A DNA stretch of 64,000 bases from JAFGXT01 sp963677165 (GCA_963677165.2 CAXXSX010000002.1:4464001-4528000); one strand, 5' to 3'. Positions 1 through 8,672 are shown, numbered from the stretch's first letter. Program-made: numbers and translations. Notes: generated by a model from the sequence alone, not told the origin.

Positions 1-75
1 CAGCTTATGTGGAACGGGACATCGGATAATTCCAGCCTGAGGAGTTACTGGGGAATGATCCGTTTCTCAGAATAG
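1..75 (+). CDS. C-terminal fragment of a gene cut by the window edge
   Basis: The first 75 bases are open in frame 1 and end in TAG at 73-75, giving 24 residues that finish YWGMIRFSE. The other two forward frames close earlier. A strong intrinsic terminator starts 13 bases downstream, which is where the end of a transcription unit would be expected, so this is probably the C-terminus of a gene starting outside the window. The fragment is too short to assign to a family, and chance openness cannot be excluded. Confidence 0.3.
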   Translation, partial: QLMWNGTSDNSSLRSYWGMIRFSE

Positions 76-88
76 AAGAGAGAGGGGA

Positions 89-131
89 AGCACCATATGC
101 ATATTGTTACATGCATATGGTGCTGTTTTTT
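89..131 (+). terminator. Intrinsic terminator, 14-bp perfect stem
   Basis: Positions 89-102 (AGCACCATATGCAT) are the exact reverse complement of 111-124, with an 8-base loop, followed by G and a run of six T at 126-131. The T-run lies on the plus-strand side, so it mainly ends the transcript coming from the truncated gene at 1-75. The minus-strand side has only a mixed C/T tract, so termination of trmO here is less certain. Confidence 0.85.
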
Positions 132-611
132 CTAGGACTTGAAACGATCGTCCGATTTGATTTGTTCCGGATTTTTTCCTGCTTTATCATACCAGCCGTT
201 ACGTTCCGATTTGATTTCATCGAACTGTGAAATGTAGGGTTTGATGTCAAGAATCGGAGTGCCGTCTATCAGATCGATTTCGCTGACCAGTAATTTATTA
301 CTTTCGCGTCCGCGGATTCTGACGATAGATAGCCCGATTTGATTCGGGCGACGCGGCGCTCGAGTCGAGAACAGACCGTGGGGCTTTCTGTCTAGAAACG
401 GCTCGATGGTTAACTTATAGCCATCCGATTTGTGCAGATAAAACAGTACATAGCAATGAGAAAATCCTTCAAGGTCCACAAGCCCTTCTTCAAATTCTTT
501 GTCAATCTCCAGTTCGCCATCTGCATGCGACAGCCCCGAACCCTGTATCGGCATATTTTCAATCGTTGTGAATGGTGTATGAGCAATTCCGATAAATTTC
601 AATTCAGGCAT
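132..611 (-). CDS. trmO: tRNA t6A37 N6-methyltransferase TrmO-like protein (UPF0066/TsaA family)
   Basis: Predicted SAM-dependent cytoplasmic enzyme that methylates N6 of threonylcarbamoyladenosine-37 in a subset of tRNAs. The 159-residue protein is one UPF0066 domain. The family signature FSTRAPRRPNQIGLS is at residues 81-95 and DIKPYI at 122-127, both typical of TsaA/TrmO proteins. An ATG at 626 is in frame, but its first codons form the Shine-Dalgarno GGAGAG that sits 8 bases before the ATG at 611, so 611 is chosen as the start. It is transcribed alone, away from the rib operon. E. coli TrmO carries an extra C-terminal domain that is absent here, as in many bacterial homologues. The family call is firm; the exact substrate is inferred from it. 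Confidence 0.82.
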   Translation of the reverse strand: MPELKFIGIAHTPFTTIENMPIQGSGLSHADGELEIDKEFEEGLVDLEGFSHCYVLFYLHKSDGYKLTIEPFLDRKPHGLFSTRAPRRPNQIGLSIVRIRGRESNKLLVSEIDLIDGTPILDIKPYISQFDEIKSERNGWYDKAGKNPEQIKSDDRFKS

Positions 612-642
612 TGTATTTCTCTCCATTAGTCATTTAACTGAC

Positions 643-669
643 TTTATATGTAAAAATCAAAAATGTAAA
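643..669 (-). promoter_or_regulatory. Candidate sigma-70 promoter for trmO
   Basis: On the minus strand TTTACA (669-664) is followed by 15 bases and TATAAA (648-643). The spacing is a little short. It lies about 30 bases before the trmO start in an AT-rich gap with no other promoter-like pair. Confidence 0.4.
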
Positions 670-696
670 GAGAAAAAAATTTTTAATTAAAACGGC

Positions 697-724
697 TTGA
701 TTCATTTTCAATGAGTGGTATATT
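697..724 (+). promoter_or_regulatory. Candidate promoter of the riboflavin operon
   Basis: TTGATT (697-702), a 16-base spacer and TATATT (719-724). It lies about 30 bases before the FMN riboswitch, so a transcript starting near 731 would carry the whole aptamer. Confidence 0.5.
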
Positions 725-756
725 TATTGAAGTGTTGATTGGCAAAGATTTTAAGT

Positions 757-878
757 CATTCTTCGGGGCAGGGTGAAATTCCCGACCGGCGGTAACAGTC
801 CGCGAGTCCGGCTTTATAAGCGGGACTGATATGGTGTGATTCCATAACCGACAGTACAGTCTGGATGAAAGAAGAGAC
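757..878 (+). promoter_or_regulatory. FMN riboswitch (RFN element)
   Basis: The conserved RFN segments appear in the known order: CTTCGGGGCAGGGTGAAAT, then CCCGACCGGCGGTAACAGT, CCGCGAG, a variable arm, CCGACAGT and GGATGAAAGAAGA. These are the invariant core of the FMN aptamer. It lies directly upstream of ribBA and is followed by a terminator hairpin, so FMN binding should cause premature termination and lower expression of the ribBA-ribH-nusB-ftsY-ribD transcript. The aptamer call comes directly from the sequence; the off-switch mode is inferred from the terminator. Confidence 0.96.
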
Positions 879-905
879 GCAGTTTTTTTATTTGTGTGTT
901 ATTTC

Positions 906-937
906 GCCCCGGATATTTATTTGTCCGGGGCTTTTTT
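906..937 (+). terminator. Riboswitch-controlled intrinsic terminator
   Basis: GCCCCGGA (906-913) pairs perfectly with TCCGGGGC (924-931) around a 10-base loop, followed by six T (932-937). Its position between aptamer and ribBA makes it the expression platform of the FMN riboswitch. Confidence 0.9.
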
Positions 938-1030
938 ATTTTCGCTTTTCTTCTTTCCATCCCTTGGAAATCGCCGGTCACCATATGAACAATTATTATT
1001 CGTTTTATTTATTAAGGAGTTTTTGTTAAA

Positions 1031-2227
1031 ATGGCTGTCAAGTTTGACAAAGTAGAGGACGTTGTAAGCGCAATGAAGCGTGGCGAACTGGTTATTATTA
1101 CAGATGATGAATCCCGCGAAAATGAGGGTGATCTGGTTTGTGCCGCATCGAAAGTAACCCAGGCTCATATCAACTTTATGGTTACACACGCTCGTGGTTT
1201 GGTTTGTGTTCCACTGCATCAGGAGATTGCCGACAGGATCGGACTTGTTAATCAATCTAGCGCGAAAGACCCTTTTCGGACCGCGTTCACCCAGAGTGTG
1301 GATGTTATCGAAGGTACAACCACTGGGATTTCCGCTGGTGACCGCGCACGTACTGTAGCCGCTTTGATTGATCCGGTATCGCGCAAGGATGATTTTGCCA
1401 TGCCTGGACATATGTTTCCGCTTGTTGCTAAGCCGGGCGGAGTTATGCAGCGTGCCGGACATACCGAAGCCGCAGTTGACCTGGCTCGCATTGCCGGTTT
1501 TACTCCGGCGGGGGTAATTTGCGAGATCATGAATGAAGATGGTTCGATGGCGCGTTTGGCGCAACTTGACGAATTCAGACAAAAACATAATTTAAAATGG
1601 TGCTCCGTTGCCGATCTTATCGCTTATCGCAGACGCAATGAAGTTCTGGTGAAACGTGGCGAATCAGCACAGCTGCCTACCGCTACAGGCGAATTTGAGA
1701 TTATCGTTTATCATTCTCAACTTGATGGACGCGAGCATATTGCGCTGGTACATGGAGATGTGAAAGGAAAAGAAAATGTGCTTGTCAGGGTACACAGTGA
1801 ATGTCTTACCGGTGATGTTTTTCACTCTGCACGCTGCGATTGTGGCGATCAGCTTCATCGTGCCATGGAAATGATTGTTGAGAATGGTGCAGGAGTTGTT
1901 GTATATATGCGTCAGGAAGGACGTGGAATTGGTCTGGGAAATAAGATTCATGCTTATAAGCTCCAAGATCAGGGACGCGATACCGTCGAAGCAAATTTGG
2001 AGCTTGGTTTTGCGCCAGATTTGCGTGAATACGGTATTGGTGCTCAGATCATAGAGGACCTCGGAGTGAAAAGCATAAAACTCATGACCAATAACCCCTG
2101 CAAAATCGTTGGAATAGAAGGATATGGGTTTAAAATTGTGGATCGTGTGCCGGTTGTGATTCCGCCGCAGAAATACAACGAATTCTATCTGAAAACCAAA
2201 AAGGAAAAGATGGGACATCTGCTATAA
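1031..2227 (+). CDS. ribBA: Bifunctional 3,4-dihydroxy-2-butanone-4-phosphate synthase / GTP cyclohydrolase II
   Basis: Catalyses both entry reactions of riboflavin synthesis: ribulose-5-phosphate to dihydroxybutanone phosphate, and GTP to the diaminopyrimidine. Residues 1-200 are the RibB domain, with DDESRENEGDLV at 25-36 and RAGHTEAAVDLARIAG at 141-156. Residues about 205-398 are the RibA domain, with the zinc cysteines C258, C269 and C271 in SECLTGDVFHSARCDCG and RQEGRGIGL at 294-302. Both active sites look intact. The length (398) is normal for the fusion. GGAG precedes the ATG by about 10 bases. It is the first gene after the FMN riboswitch. Confidence 0.97.
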   Translation: MAVKFDKVEDVVSAMKRGELVIITDDESRENEGDLVCAASKVTQAHINFMVTHARGLVCVPLHQEIADRIGLVNQSSAKDPFRTAFTQSVDVIEGTTTGISAGDRARTVAALIDPVSRKDDFAMPGHMFPLVAKPGGVMQRAGHTEAAVDLARIAGFTPAGVICEIMNEDGSMARLAQLDEFRQKHNLKWCSVADLIAYRRRNEVLVKRGESAQLPTATGEFEIIVYHSQLDGREHIALVHGDVKGKENVLVRVHSECLTGDVFHSARCDCGDQLHRAMEMIVENGAGVVVYMRQEGRGIGLGNKIHAYKLQDQGRDTVEANLELGFAPDLREYGIGAQIIEDLGVKSIKLMTNNPCKIVGIEGYGFKIVDRVPVVIPPQKYNEFYLKTKKEKMGHLL

Positions 2228-2314
2228 GTTGATCTTTTATGCTTATAAGGTTGCAAAAATACGCTATGGGTCTAAATTGACAAGAAATGGTAGATTTATC
2301 TAAAGGTGGAAATT

Positions 2315-2803
2315 ATGATAAAAAGAGATGTTAAAAATATATTCGAAGGCACGCTTGAAGCCAAGGGAATGCGTTTTGGGATTGTCTGCGGACGTTTCAA
2401 TGAATTTTTCGTAGGCAAGCTGCTGGATGGTGCTATTGACGCAATTGTACGTCACGGAGGCAAAGCTGAAAATATTGAAGTCGCATGGGTTCCCGGATCA
2501 TACGAGATTCCTTTTGTAGCGAAAAAAATGGCTGGCAGTGGTGGTTACGATGCCGTGTTGGCTCTCGGCGTAGTAATTCAGGGCGGCACGCCGCATGCCG
2601 GACTGATCAACAGTGAAGTTGCGAAATGCCTGGCTCAGATTGGCATGGAAACCGGTGTTCCGGTTACCTATGGAATGATCACTGCCAATAATATCGAACA
2701 GGCAATTGAACGCAGTGGAACCAAAGCCGGCAACAAGGGCGCTGACGCTGCTCTGGCTGCTATTGAGATGGCAAGTTTGAATCGCAGCCTGCCGGGTAAA
2801 TAA
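2315..2803 (+). CDS. ribH: 6,7-dimethyl-8-ribityllumazine synthase
   Basis: Condenses the ribityl-pyrimidinedione with dihydroxybutanone phosphate to lumazine, the penultimate riboflavin step; family members form icosahedral or pentameric shells. Visible motifs are GRFNEFF (26-32), WVPGSYEIPF (58-67), the GGTPH loop with the catalytic histidine H94, and ERSGTKAGNKG near residue 135. The usual Phe after that histidine is Ala here. A GTG at 2306 is in frame, but AAAGGTGG overlapping it looks like the ribosome site for the ATG at 2315. It is 87 bases downstream of ribBA and has no terminator before it. Confidence 0.94.
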   Translation: MIKRDVKNIFEGTLEAKGMRFGIVCGRFNEFFVGKLLDGAIDAIVRHGGKAENIEVAWVPGSYEIPFVAKKMAGSGGYDAVLALGVVIQGGTPHAGLINSEVAKCLAQIGMETGVPVTYGMITANNIEQAIERSGTKAGNKGADAALAAIEMASLNRSLPGK

Positions 2804-2822
2804 GGAGCGTTCACGGATTCTT

Positions 2823-3314
2823 ATGACTAAAAAGAATGAAGTAAATAATCAGGTTCATTTTAAACGGTTGGGGCGTGAGCTTGCTATGCAGTTTCTGTTT
2901 CAGTCGGACCTGAATAGTGATATTGATCATGATATGATTGAGGAATTTTGGTCCCAGGCGGAAGAATCAGGTAAATTTCCGCAAAACCGAATTTTTCGAA
3001 AAGGCCGCGAATACGCCGATGTCTTGATTCGCGGTATAATTGATAACCGTAAGCTGATCGACGATACGATTCTGAGTAAATCGGAAAAGTGGGATCTGAA
3101 GCGGATGGCGGTAGTTGACCGCAATATTATGCGTGTTGCTGTGTATGAAATGCTGTTCGTTGCGGATGTCCCTCCGGTAGTCAGTATCAACGAGGCAGTC
3201 GGCATATCAAAAATATACAGCTCGGATAAGTCAGGGCCTTTTATAAACGGACTGCTCAATGCCGTAAAAGATGGACTCGACCGTCCGGCTAGGGAGGCCG
3301 TTGATAAATTATGA
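2823..3314 (+). CDS. nusB: Transcription antitermination factor NusB
   Basis: All-helical RNA-binding protein that with NusE binds boxA and promotes antitermination on rRNA operons. The 163-residue product has the family pattern: an N-terminal RELAMQFLFQ helix, the central LKRMAVVDRNIMRVAVYEML segment, and PPVVSINEAVGISKIYSS near residue 120. It starts 19 bases after ribH and its stop overlaps the ftsY start (ATGA at 3311-3314), so translation is probably coupled. A ribH-nusB pair is common in bacteria, so the position supports the call. Confidence 0.93.
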   Translation: MTKKNEVNNQVHFKRLGRELAMQFLFQSDLNSDIDHDMIEEFWSQAEESGKFPQNRIFRKGREYADVLIRGIIDNRKLIDDTILSKSEKWDLKRMAVVDRNIMRVAVYEMLFVADVPPVVSINEAVGISKIYSSDKSGPFINGLLNAVKDGLDRPAREAVDKL

Positions 3315-4258
3315 AGTCGATCTTTTCCATATTCAAGCGAGGACTACAGAAATCCAAAACCGCGGTTTCACGCACTATCTCCACGGCTTTTACTGATGTA
3401 AAAGTCTGGGATGAAGAAACCTATGAGGAGCTTGAATCCTCACTGATTAGCGCTGATTTCGGCGTAAAAGCCAGTGTGCGGATTGTCGAGTCGATCCGCG
3501 ATCGTTATAAACTTGGTGAAATCCAGACTTCTGCTGATATTACCGAAGTTGCCGTAAATGACGTTGTTGAAATTTTCAAGAAGAACCATCGTGAAATTAA
3601 TTACGCGAAAGAAGGACCGACCGTGGTTCTGGTGGTTGGCGTGAATGGCAGCGGTAAAACTACTTCGATAGGAAAGATTACTCATCGTTTTAAAAATAAT
3701 GGAGTCAAAGTTATGCTGGCGGCTTGCGATACATTTCGTGCCGCCGCGGTTGAACAGCTAAAACTCTGGGGTGAACGCACCGGTGTGCAGGTGGTTTCCG
3801 CCTTTAAAGGGGCTGATCCTTCTGCTGTGGCTTACGATGCTGTAAGTTCCGCCGTGTCAAAAAATGCCGATATTATTTTTCTGGATACAGCTGGACGCCA
3901 GCATACTCACAAAGGACTTATGGAAGAGCTGTCAAAGATGCGCCGTACGATTGATAAGGTGTGCCCGGGCGCTCCGCATGAAGTATGGTTGACCGTTGAC
4001 TCCAGCCTTGGAACCAATGCGATCAATCAGGCGCGTGAATTTACCAAATCAGCCGGGGTGACCGGTTTGATCCTTACTAAACTTGACGGTACAGGGAAAG
4101 GCGGTATGGCGGTAGCGATCCAGGAAGAATTTGATTTGCCGGTATTCTTTGTTGGATTCGGTGAACAGCCGGACGATCTGCAGCCGTTTGATCCGGAGTT
4201 TTATGCCAAAGCTTTGTTCGGCCGCGAAAGCGAAGTTGCCGAAGAGGACGTTTTATAA
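3311..4258 (+). CDS. ftsY: Signal recognition particle receptor FtsY
   Basis: SRP-type GTPase that docks ribosome-SRP complexes at the inner membrane. The 315-residue protein is the NG core with a short, basic, amphipathic N-terminus (MKSIFSIFKRGLQKSK) and no long acidic A domain. G1 is GVNGSGKT at 110-117; DTFRAAAVEQL, DTAGRQHTHKGLM and TKLDGTGKGG are the following nucleotide motifs. It overlaps nusB by 4 bases and ends 4 bases before ribD, so it is embedded in the riboflavin operon and should respond to the FMN riboswitch unless an internal promoter exists; I see no convincing one. Confidence 0.96.
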   Translation: MKSIFSIFKRGLQKSKTAVSRTISTAFTDVKVWDEETYEELESSLISADFGVKASVRIVESIRDRYKLGEIQTSADITEVAVNDVVEIFKKNHREINYAKEGPTVVLVVGVNGSGKTTSIGKITHRFKNNGVKVMLAACDTFRAAAVEQLKLWGERTGVQVVSAFKGADPSAVAYDAVSSAVSKNADIIFLDTAGRQHTHKGLMEELSKMRRTIDKVCPGAPHEVWLTVDSSLGTNAINQAREFTKSAGVTGLILTKLDGTGKGGMAVAIQEEFDLPVFFVGFGEQPDDLQPFDPEFYAKALFGRESEVAEEDVL

Positions 4259-4262
4259 AACG

Positions 4263-5288
4263 ATGGATTTTAATCCGGAATATATGCGTGAAGCACTCAA
4301 CCTGGCTCGACGAGGATGGGGACGAACCAATCCCAATCCTATGGTCGGCGCTTTGGTTATGAAAGGTGGACGCGTTATTGGACGTGGTTATCACCATAAA
4401 GCCGGTACTGCACATGCTGAGGTTAACGCGATTGCGGACTGTTCGGAAGATCCTGCAGGCGGCACGATTTATGTTACCCTTGAACCATGCTCTACCCACG
4501 GACGTACTCCGCCTTGTACTTTGGCTGTTATTGAGGCCGGATTAAAAAAAGTGGTCATCGGTTGTCTTGATCCCAATCCTGAACACGCCGGACGTGCCGT
4601 TGACATTCTTGCAAACGCCGGAATAGAAGTGATTTCTGGTGTCGAGGAAGCTGCATGTCGGAAGTTGAACGAAGCGTTTTTTAAATGGATTACTACAGGT
4701 TGTCCATTTGTTCTATTAAAAATGGCAATGACACTTGACGGCAGGATTGCGACTGCAGCCGGCGATTCGCAATGGGTCACCGGAGAGCCTGCGCGGGAAC
4801 GCGTTCAATTGCTGCGCCAATGGGCCGATGCTGTTATGGTTGGAGGAGGAACGGTCAGGGCTGATCATCCATCTCTGAATGTTCGGAATGTCGCCAACTG
4901 GAGCCCGCAGCCGCGTCGTGTTGTTATATCAAACAATTTGACTGTGGAGTCAGCAGAATCGCTGATGGGGCAGGGCGTTACCCCTGAAATAATTTCTCCG
5001 AATAACGCTACTCAGTGGCATGAAGAACTTAAGCGTTTAGGGGCGGAAGGTGTTACGGCAATTCTAGTTGAGGGCGGCGGTGAATTAGCCGGAAATATGC
5101 TCCAGGCGGGTGTAGTTGATAAAGTTGAATTCCATATTGCCCCGAAAATCATAGGCGGACGCAATAGTCGTCCAGTGGTCGGAGGTGACAATCCCGCGGC
5201 AATGGCTGAGGCGTTGAACTTAAGGAATGTAGAACACGGTCAGCTAGGTACTGATTATTATATCAGTGGATATTTACATAGCCAATAG
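4263..5288 (+). CDS. ribD: Bifunctional riboflavin deaminase/reductase
   Basis: Deaminates the GTP cyclohydrolase II product and reduces its ribosyl side chain. Residues 1-145 are the cytidine-deaminase-like half with zinc ligands H51 (in HAEVNAI), C76 and C85 (in LEPCSTHGRTPPCT). The C-terminal half is the RibD reductase with KMAMTLDGRIA, GGGTVRADHPSLNVR and VEGGGELAGNML. The start at 4263 is 4 bases after the ftsY stop; an earlier in-frame ATG at 4131 lies deep inside ftsY and is rejected. It is the last gene of the operon and converges on the FIST gene with a 1-base gap between stops. Confidence 0.95.
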   Translation: MDFNPEYMREALNLARRGWGRTNPNPMVGALVMKGGRVIGRGYHHKAGTAHAEVNAIADCSEDPAGGTIYVTLEPCSTHGRTPPCTLAVIEAGLKKVVIGCLDPNPEHAGRAVDILANAGIEVISGVEEAACRKLNEAFFKWITTGCPFVLLKMAMTLDGRIATAAGDSQWVTGEPARERVQLLRQWADAVMVGGGTVRADHPSLNVRNVANWSPQPRRVVISNNLTVESAESLMGQGVTPEIISPNNATQWHEELKRLGAEGVTAILVEGGGELAGNMLQAGVVDKVEFHIAPKIIGGRNSRPVVGGDNPAAMAEALNLRNVEHGQLGTDYYISGYLHSQ

Positions 5289-5289
5289 G

Positions 5290-6849
5290 CTACTTCTTAT
5301 CTTTAGGTTTTTGAATGCTTTTTTTTCGCTTCTTAGTATCTTGGTCATATATTTTTTCAAAGTCCATTTCCGGATAAAGTTTCCGGAAACAATCAGGACA
5401 TATGCCATGGCTGAATACCGCATCGGTGTTTTCTCGAAAATATGCTTCTACTTCCTGCCAGTAACCATCATCTGCACGGATTTTTTTGCAATGAGAACAG
5501 ATTGGCAGTAATCCCTGTATGGTTTTTATCTGTTCCAGAGACTTCTTCAGCTGTTCATTGCGTTGTTCAAGTAGCCTGTTCAAGCTGAGAAGTTCATGAT
5601 TCATCACTCCTACAAGATGATCCAGTACTTGAAGATACTGGTGTTCATCGTCAACCTGGTAGCCTGTCATATCAGAAGTGTCGTTATCGGTGTCATCATA
5701 ATTATTTAATAGAATTTCATAATTATGTTGTACCGGGGCGTTGTGTTCTTCCAGCCCCACCAGAGTCTGGGTATAGTTCAGACATTCATTGCAGCTGCCG
5801 GAGAAAAAGAATTCACCATACGAAAAGAATCCGATTGTCGGGATCCCATTGAAAAACATCTTAACTTCCTGTGAAACAATGTGTGGCAGACTCCATTTAC
5901 GGCAGGCGCAGGAATATATAAAAACAGCGTCTGCTGTGATTTTTTCCCACTTCGGAACAAGTTTTTTACAGTTTTTTATGATGATATCGGCTCCGCCATA
6001 GCTGAAACGTACTTTCTCGCCTACGTAAAAGGGACCGGTCAGTTTTACCGAACCATTGTCATAAACCTCTAGTATTCCTCTGGCGATTCTAACTTGAGAA
6101 CGAGTTGTATAGAGCGGGAAATTCATTCCCTTTCCATGTCCGGTTTTAATAAAAGTGCCGAAATATTTATTTACCAGTTCAGCTGCTGGTTTGCCGTCAA
6201 GGGTTTTGAGAATATTGCCATCAGCTTCGGTAACTGTAAATTTTCTGCCAATTGGTCTCCAGCCGAGATTGAATGTACTGGTTATTTTCAGGTGTGTGCT
6301 GTAAAGAGCGGCACCTGCCATTCCATCTGTAATAATTTGTTTATCATCAAAAACATAACTTTGCATGAACATGGCATTATCACCGCCAATTCCGCCAATA
6401 ACCGGAGTGCCTGGGCATGCAGAATTAAATCCTTCAATATATGGTTGTCCTGACACCAGTTCGTTTTCATTACTGCCGGAAAGCAGGCATATTGCCGCAA
6501 CCAGATTATTAGCTTTCAGCTTTTGGGCCAGCAGTTTGCCCGTTGTGAATGGATCAGGATCAGTTACCAGGCTGGTATGAACTTTAGTGTGCTTAAATAC
6601 GGAAATAGAAATTACCGTCGAATGTTCATATACGTTATCCCCGAGGATTTCTCCTGCTGTGGTACAACCGATGATTTTGGCCTTCGGTAATAGTTCTTTG
6701 ATTTTTGACTGTAATTCACTTATGTGTGCGAGTGAAATGATACCACAGAAGACCTGAACAAGAACTTCAGGCTTATCTGCTATGTCAAGTTTTTTGACAA
6801 AACGGTCAAATTCATCATTACGACTGAATAAATGAGTATAATGTTCCAT
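5290..6849 (-). CDS. FIST-domain sensory protein with C-terminal zinc-ribbon-like domain
   Basis: A 519-residue soluble protein. Residues about 15-400 match the FIST_N/FIST_C organisation: an N-terminal LPKAKIIGCTTAGEI segment, a central GIGGDNAMF region and a C-terminal IPTIGFFSYGEFF segment. FIST proteins are proposed small-ligand sensors in signalling. After a short linker the C-terminus carries CSHC (451-454) and CPDC (484-487), a four-cysteine module often found at the end of bacterial signalling proteins. A TTG at 6864 is in frame, but the ATG at 6849 follows AAGGAG by 6 bases and is chosen. No kinase or cyclase domain is attached and no partner lies next to it. The ligand is unknown. 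Confidence 0.8.
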   Translation of the reverse strand: MEHYTHLFSRNDEFDRFVKKLDIADKPEVLVQVFCGIISLAHISELQSKIKELLPKAKIIGCTTAGEILGDNVYEHSTVISISVFKHTKVHTSLVTDPDPFTTGKLLAQKLKANNLVAAICLLSGSNENELVSGQPYIEGFNSACPGTPVIGGIGGDNAMFMQSYVFDDKQIITDGMAGAALYSTHLKITSTFNLGWRPIGRKFTVTEADGNILKTLDGKPAAELVNKYFGTFIKTGHGKGMNFPLYTTRSQVRIARGILEVYDNGSVKLTGPFYVGEKVRFSYGGADIIIKNCKKLVPKWEKITADAVFIYSCACRKWSLPHIVSQEVKMFFNGIPTIGFFSYGEFFFSGSCNECLNYTQTLVGLEEHNAPVQHNYEILLNNYDDTDNDTSDMTGYQVDDEHQYLQVLDHLVGVMNHELLSLNRLLEQRNEQLKKSLEQIKTIQGLLPICSHCKKIRADDGYWQEVEAYFRENTDAVFSHGICPDCFRKLYPEMDFEKIYDQDTKKRKKSIQKPKDKK

Positions 6850-7037
6850 AATTAACTCCTTCAATTCTAATTATGGTGCTTGATTCAGCTTTAGTCAATA
6901 GCTGTTGCACATATATTTGAACTGAAATCGAGCTTTGATATTCTTCTTTCGTTGAATGAAAAGTCATTGACCTCTGCTTTTGATATACTTGCAAACGTCT
7001 TTTTGTATAATTGAGTTGGGCAGATCTGTTCTGTTTT

Positions 7038-7670
7038 TCATGATAATGCCTTTTGGGATGTGCAGAGAAATACCGGAAAACTCCTGATTTTTCCATCAAG
7101 GAGTTCTTTCTCTATTTTATAAATTTCCCTGAATTTAATGTTTGTAAAACCGGAGTTAGAAAGTTTTGCTTCTAATACTTCCGGAGAGAACCCGTTGTGC
7201 GGAACGATCGAATCGCGATGAAAACTGCCGTCCTCTTCATATAAATCAATGAATGCAAGTTTGCCTTCCGGATACAGTAGGTTATGGATTCGAGAAAAAA
7301 TCAGGTCGATGTTTTCAATATGATGCATGGCCAGCGCTGAATAGACCAATTCGAAATTTCCTTCCGGACGATGCCGGCATATATCCAGGCTGACTGTGTC
7401 TATATCGTTTAAACCTAATTGAATAATTTTGCGAAGAAACATTTTAACCATTTCCTGCGAGGAGTCAATGCCGAGAATAAAGCCAAGGGAGTCTTCAAGT
7501 GCCAGTGCCAGGCTGCCGGTGCCGCAGCCTATTTCCAGGGCACGCATACTTTTATTTAGTGACAAAGTTGATTTGAGTTCTGCCGCAAAAATTTTTGTTC
7601 TTTCCATTCTTTCCGTTTTCTGGTCCCATTGCGCGGCGGCTTGATCGAATTGATTTTCATATTTTATCAT
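7038..7670 (-). CDS. Class I SAM-dependent methyltransferase
   Basis: A 210-residue single-domain protein of the Rossmann methyltransferase fold. Motif I is LEIGCGTGSLAL at 45-56, the acidic SAM-binding residue is in ILGIDSSQEMV, and ALAMHHIENI corresponds to motif IV. The sequence resembles ubiquinone/menaquinone-type and small-molecule methyltransferases, but the substrate cannot be predicted. About 190 bases separate it from the FIST gene downstream and 25 bases from the DUF523 gene upstream, on the same strand. The ATG at 7670 has only a weak, distant AGGA. Confidence 0.75.
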   Translation of the reverse strand: MIKYENQFDQAAAQWDQKTERMERTKIFAAELKSTLSLNKSMRALEIGCGTGSLALALEDSLGFILGIDSSQEMVKMFLRKIIQLGLNDIDTVSLDICRHRPEGNFELVYSALAMHHIENIDLIFSRIHNLLYPEGKLAFIDLYEEDGSFHRDSIVPHNGFSPEVLEAKLSNSGFTNIKFREIYKIEKELLDGKIRSFPVFLCTSQKALS

Positions 7671-7695
7671 ACTGCGTGATTTCCTGTAAATTTTT

Positions 7696-8643
7696 TTAGA
7701 CGTGATTTCTTAGACTTAATTCAAAAGGATGAGGATTAAGGTAAACTTGTTCTTTCAGGTATTGCTGATCGAACTTTCTGATATAATGTTTTAACAACGT
7801 GATTGGGACAATAAGTGGAACCAGTTCATTGTGATAGGATTCTATTACCTCAAGTAATTCCAGTTTCTCATCTGTGGAAAGATACTTTTTGAAGTATCCC
7901 ATAATATGCTGAAGTACATTGGTTTGTTTTTTTACGGTTGCGCTAAGACTTAGTGCTTTCATAAACTGCGGAAAGTATTCCTGTATGGTTTTTTCGGTTC
8001 CGTTTTTGCTGACTGCAGCTGCGATTCGGCCTAGTTTGCGGTAGAACTCATTACTGTGTGCCATCAACAGCAGTTTGTGTTGTGTATGAAAATCCAGAAA
8101 TTTGCGTTTTGATGGTTTCGGTCCTAAATCCTGCCAGCGCGAGAATGCAAATACCCGTTCTATAAAATTTTCCCGTATGGCTGGATTGTTCAGGCGTCCT
8201 TCATCTTCAACCGGAAGCAGAGGATAGCGTTCCATGAATGCTCGTGCAAACAATCCTGTTCCACGTCGGGATGGAATGCCCGTCTCCGGATTGAACACTT
8301 TAACACTTTTCATCCCGGAGCTGGGAGATTTTGTTTTAAAGATATAGCCGCACAGATTTTCTTTTTCCAACTCTTCCACTCGTTGATGGACCCAGAATAG
8401 CATTTTGTCAGTTAAGTCAACCCGGGTGTGGATTGTCATCAAGCGAGGAGATTCAATATTGCCTTCAAGGCGCATCGCTTCACGTGGTACGCTGAGGCCG
8501 CATTCAACTTCAGGACATACCGGAACATAGTCAAAGAAAGGTCCTAACGTATCAACAATATAGTGGTCTAGTTTGTGCTGTCCGTCATAGCGGACCCGTT
8601 CTCCCAGCAGGCAGGCACTTACTCCAACTTTAATCTTTTTCAT
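7696..8643 (-). CDS. DUF523 and DUF1722 (YbgA-type) two-domain protein
   Basis: A 315-residue soluble protein. The N-terminal half is DUF523, beginning KVGVSACLLGERVRYDG and containing VPVCPEVECGLSVPREAMRL. The C-terminal half is DUF1722, seen as LDFHTQHKLLLMAHS followed by a helical region. The fusion is common in bacteria and its function is not established; a link to DNA repair or sulfur chemistry has been suggested for the separate domains. A GTG at 8673 overlaps the coaC stop, but GGGGGG lies 9 bases before the ATG at 8643, which gives the better start. It follows coaC with about 30 bases between. Confidence 0.8.
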   Translation of the reverse strand: MKKIKVGVSACLLGERVRYDGQHKLDHYIVDTLGPFFDYVPVCPEVECGLSVPREAMRLEGNIESPRLMTIHTRVDLTDKMLFWVHQRVEELEKENLCGYIFKTKSPSSGMKSVKVFNPETGIPSRRGTGLFARAFMERYPLLPVEDEGRLNNPAIRENFIERVFAFSRWQDLGPKPSKRKFLDFHTQHKLLLMAHSNEFYRKLGRIAAAVSKNGTEKTIQEYFPQFMKALSLSATVKKQTNVLQHIMGYFKKYLSTDEKLELLEVIESYHNELVPLIVPITLLKHYIRKFDQQYLKEQVYLNPHPFELSLRNHV

Positions 8644-8672
8644 TTTTTGCCATCCCCCCGGATGAGTTTTCA

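Noticed and set aside
917..1588. 223-codon frame antisense to ribBA
   Set aside because: It covers the riboswitch terminator and the coding region of a well-conserved gene; a shadow frame.
2228..2314. Internal promoter before ribH (TTGACA at about 2276)
   Set aside because: No acceptable -10 hexamer lies 15-19 bases downstream.
4131..4262. N-terminal extension of ribD from an ATG at 4131
   Set aside because: It would overlap ftsY by more than 120 bases, and the sequence upstream of MDFNPEYM does not resemble RibD.
6818..7099. 93-codon minus-strand frame between the FIST and methyltransferase genes
   Set aside because: It overlaps the ends of both genes in another frame and has no ribosome site or recognisable sequence.
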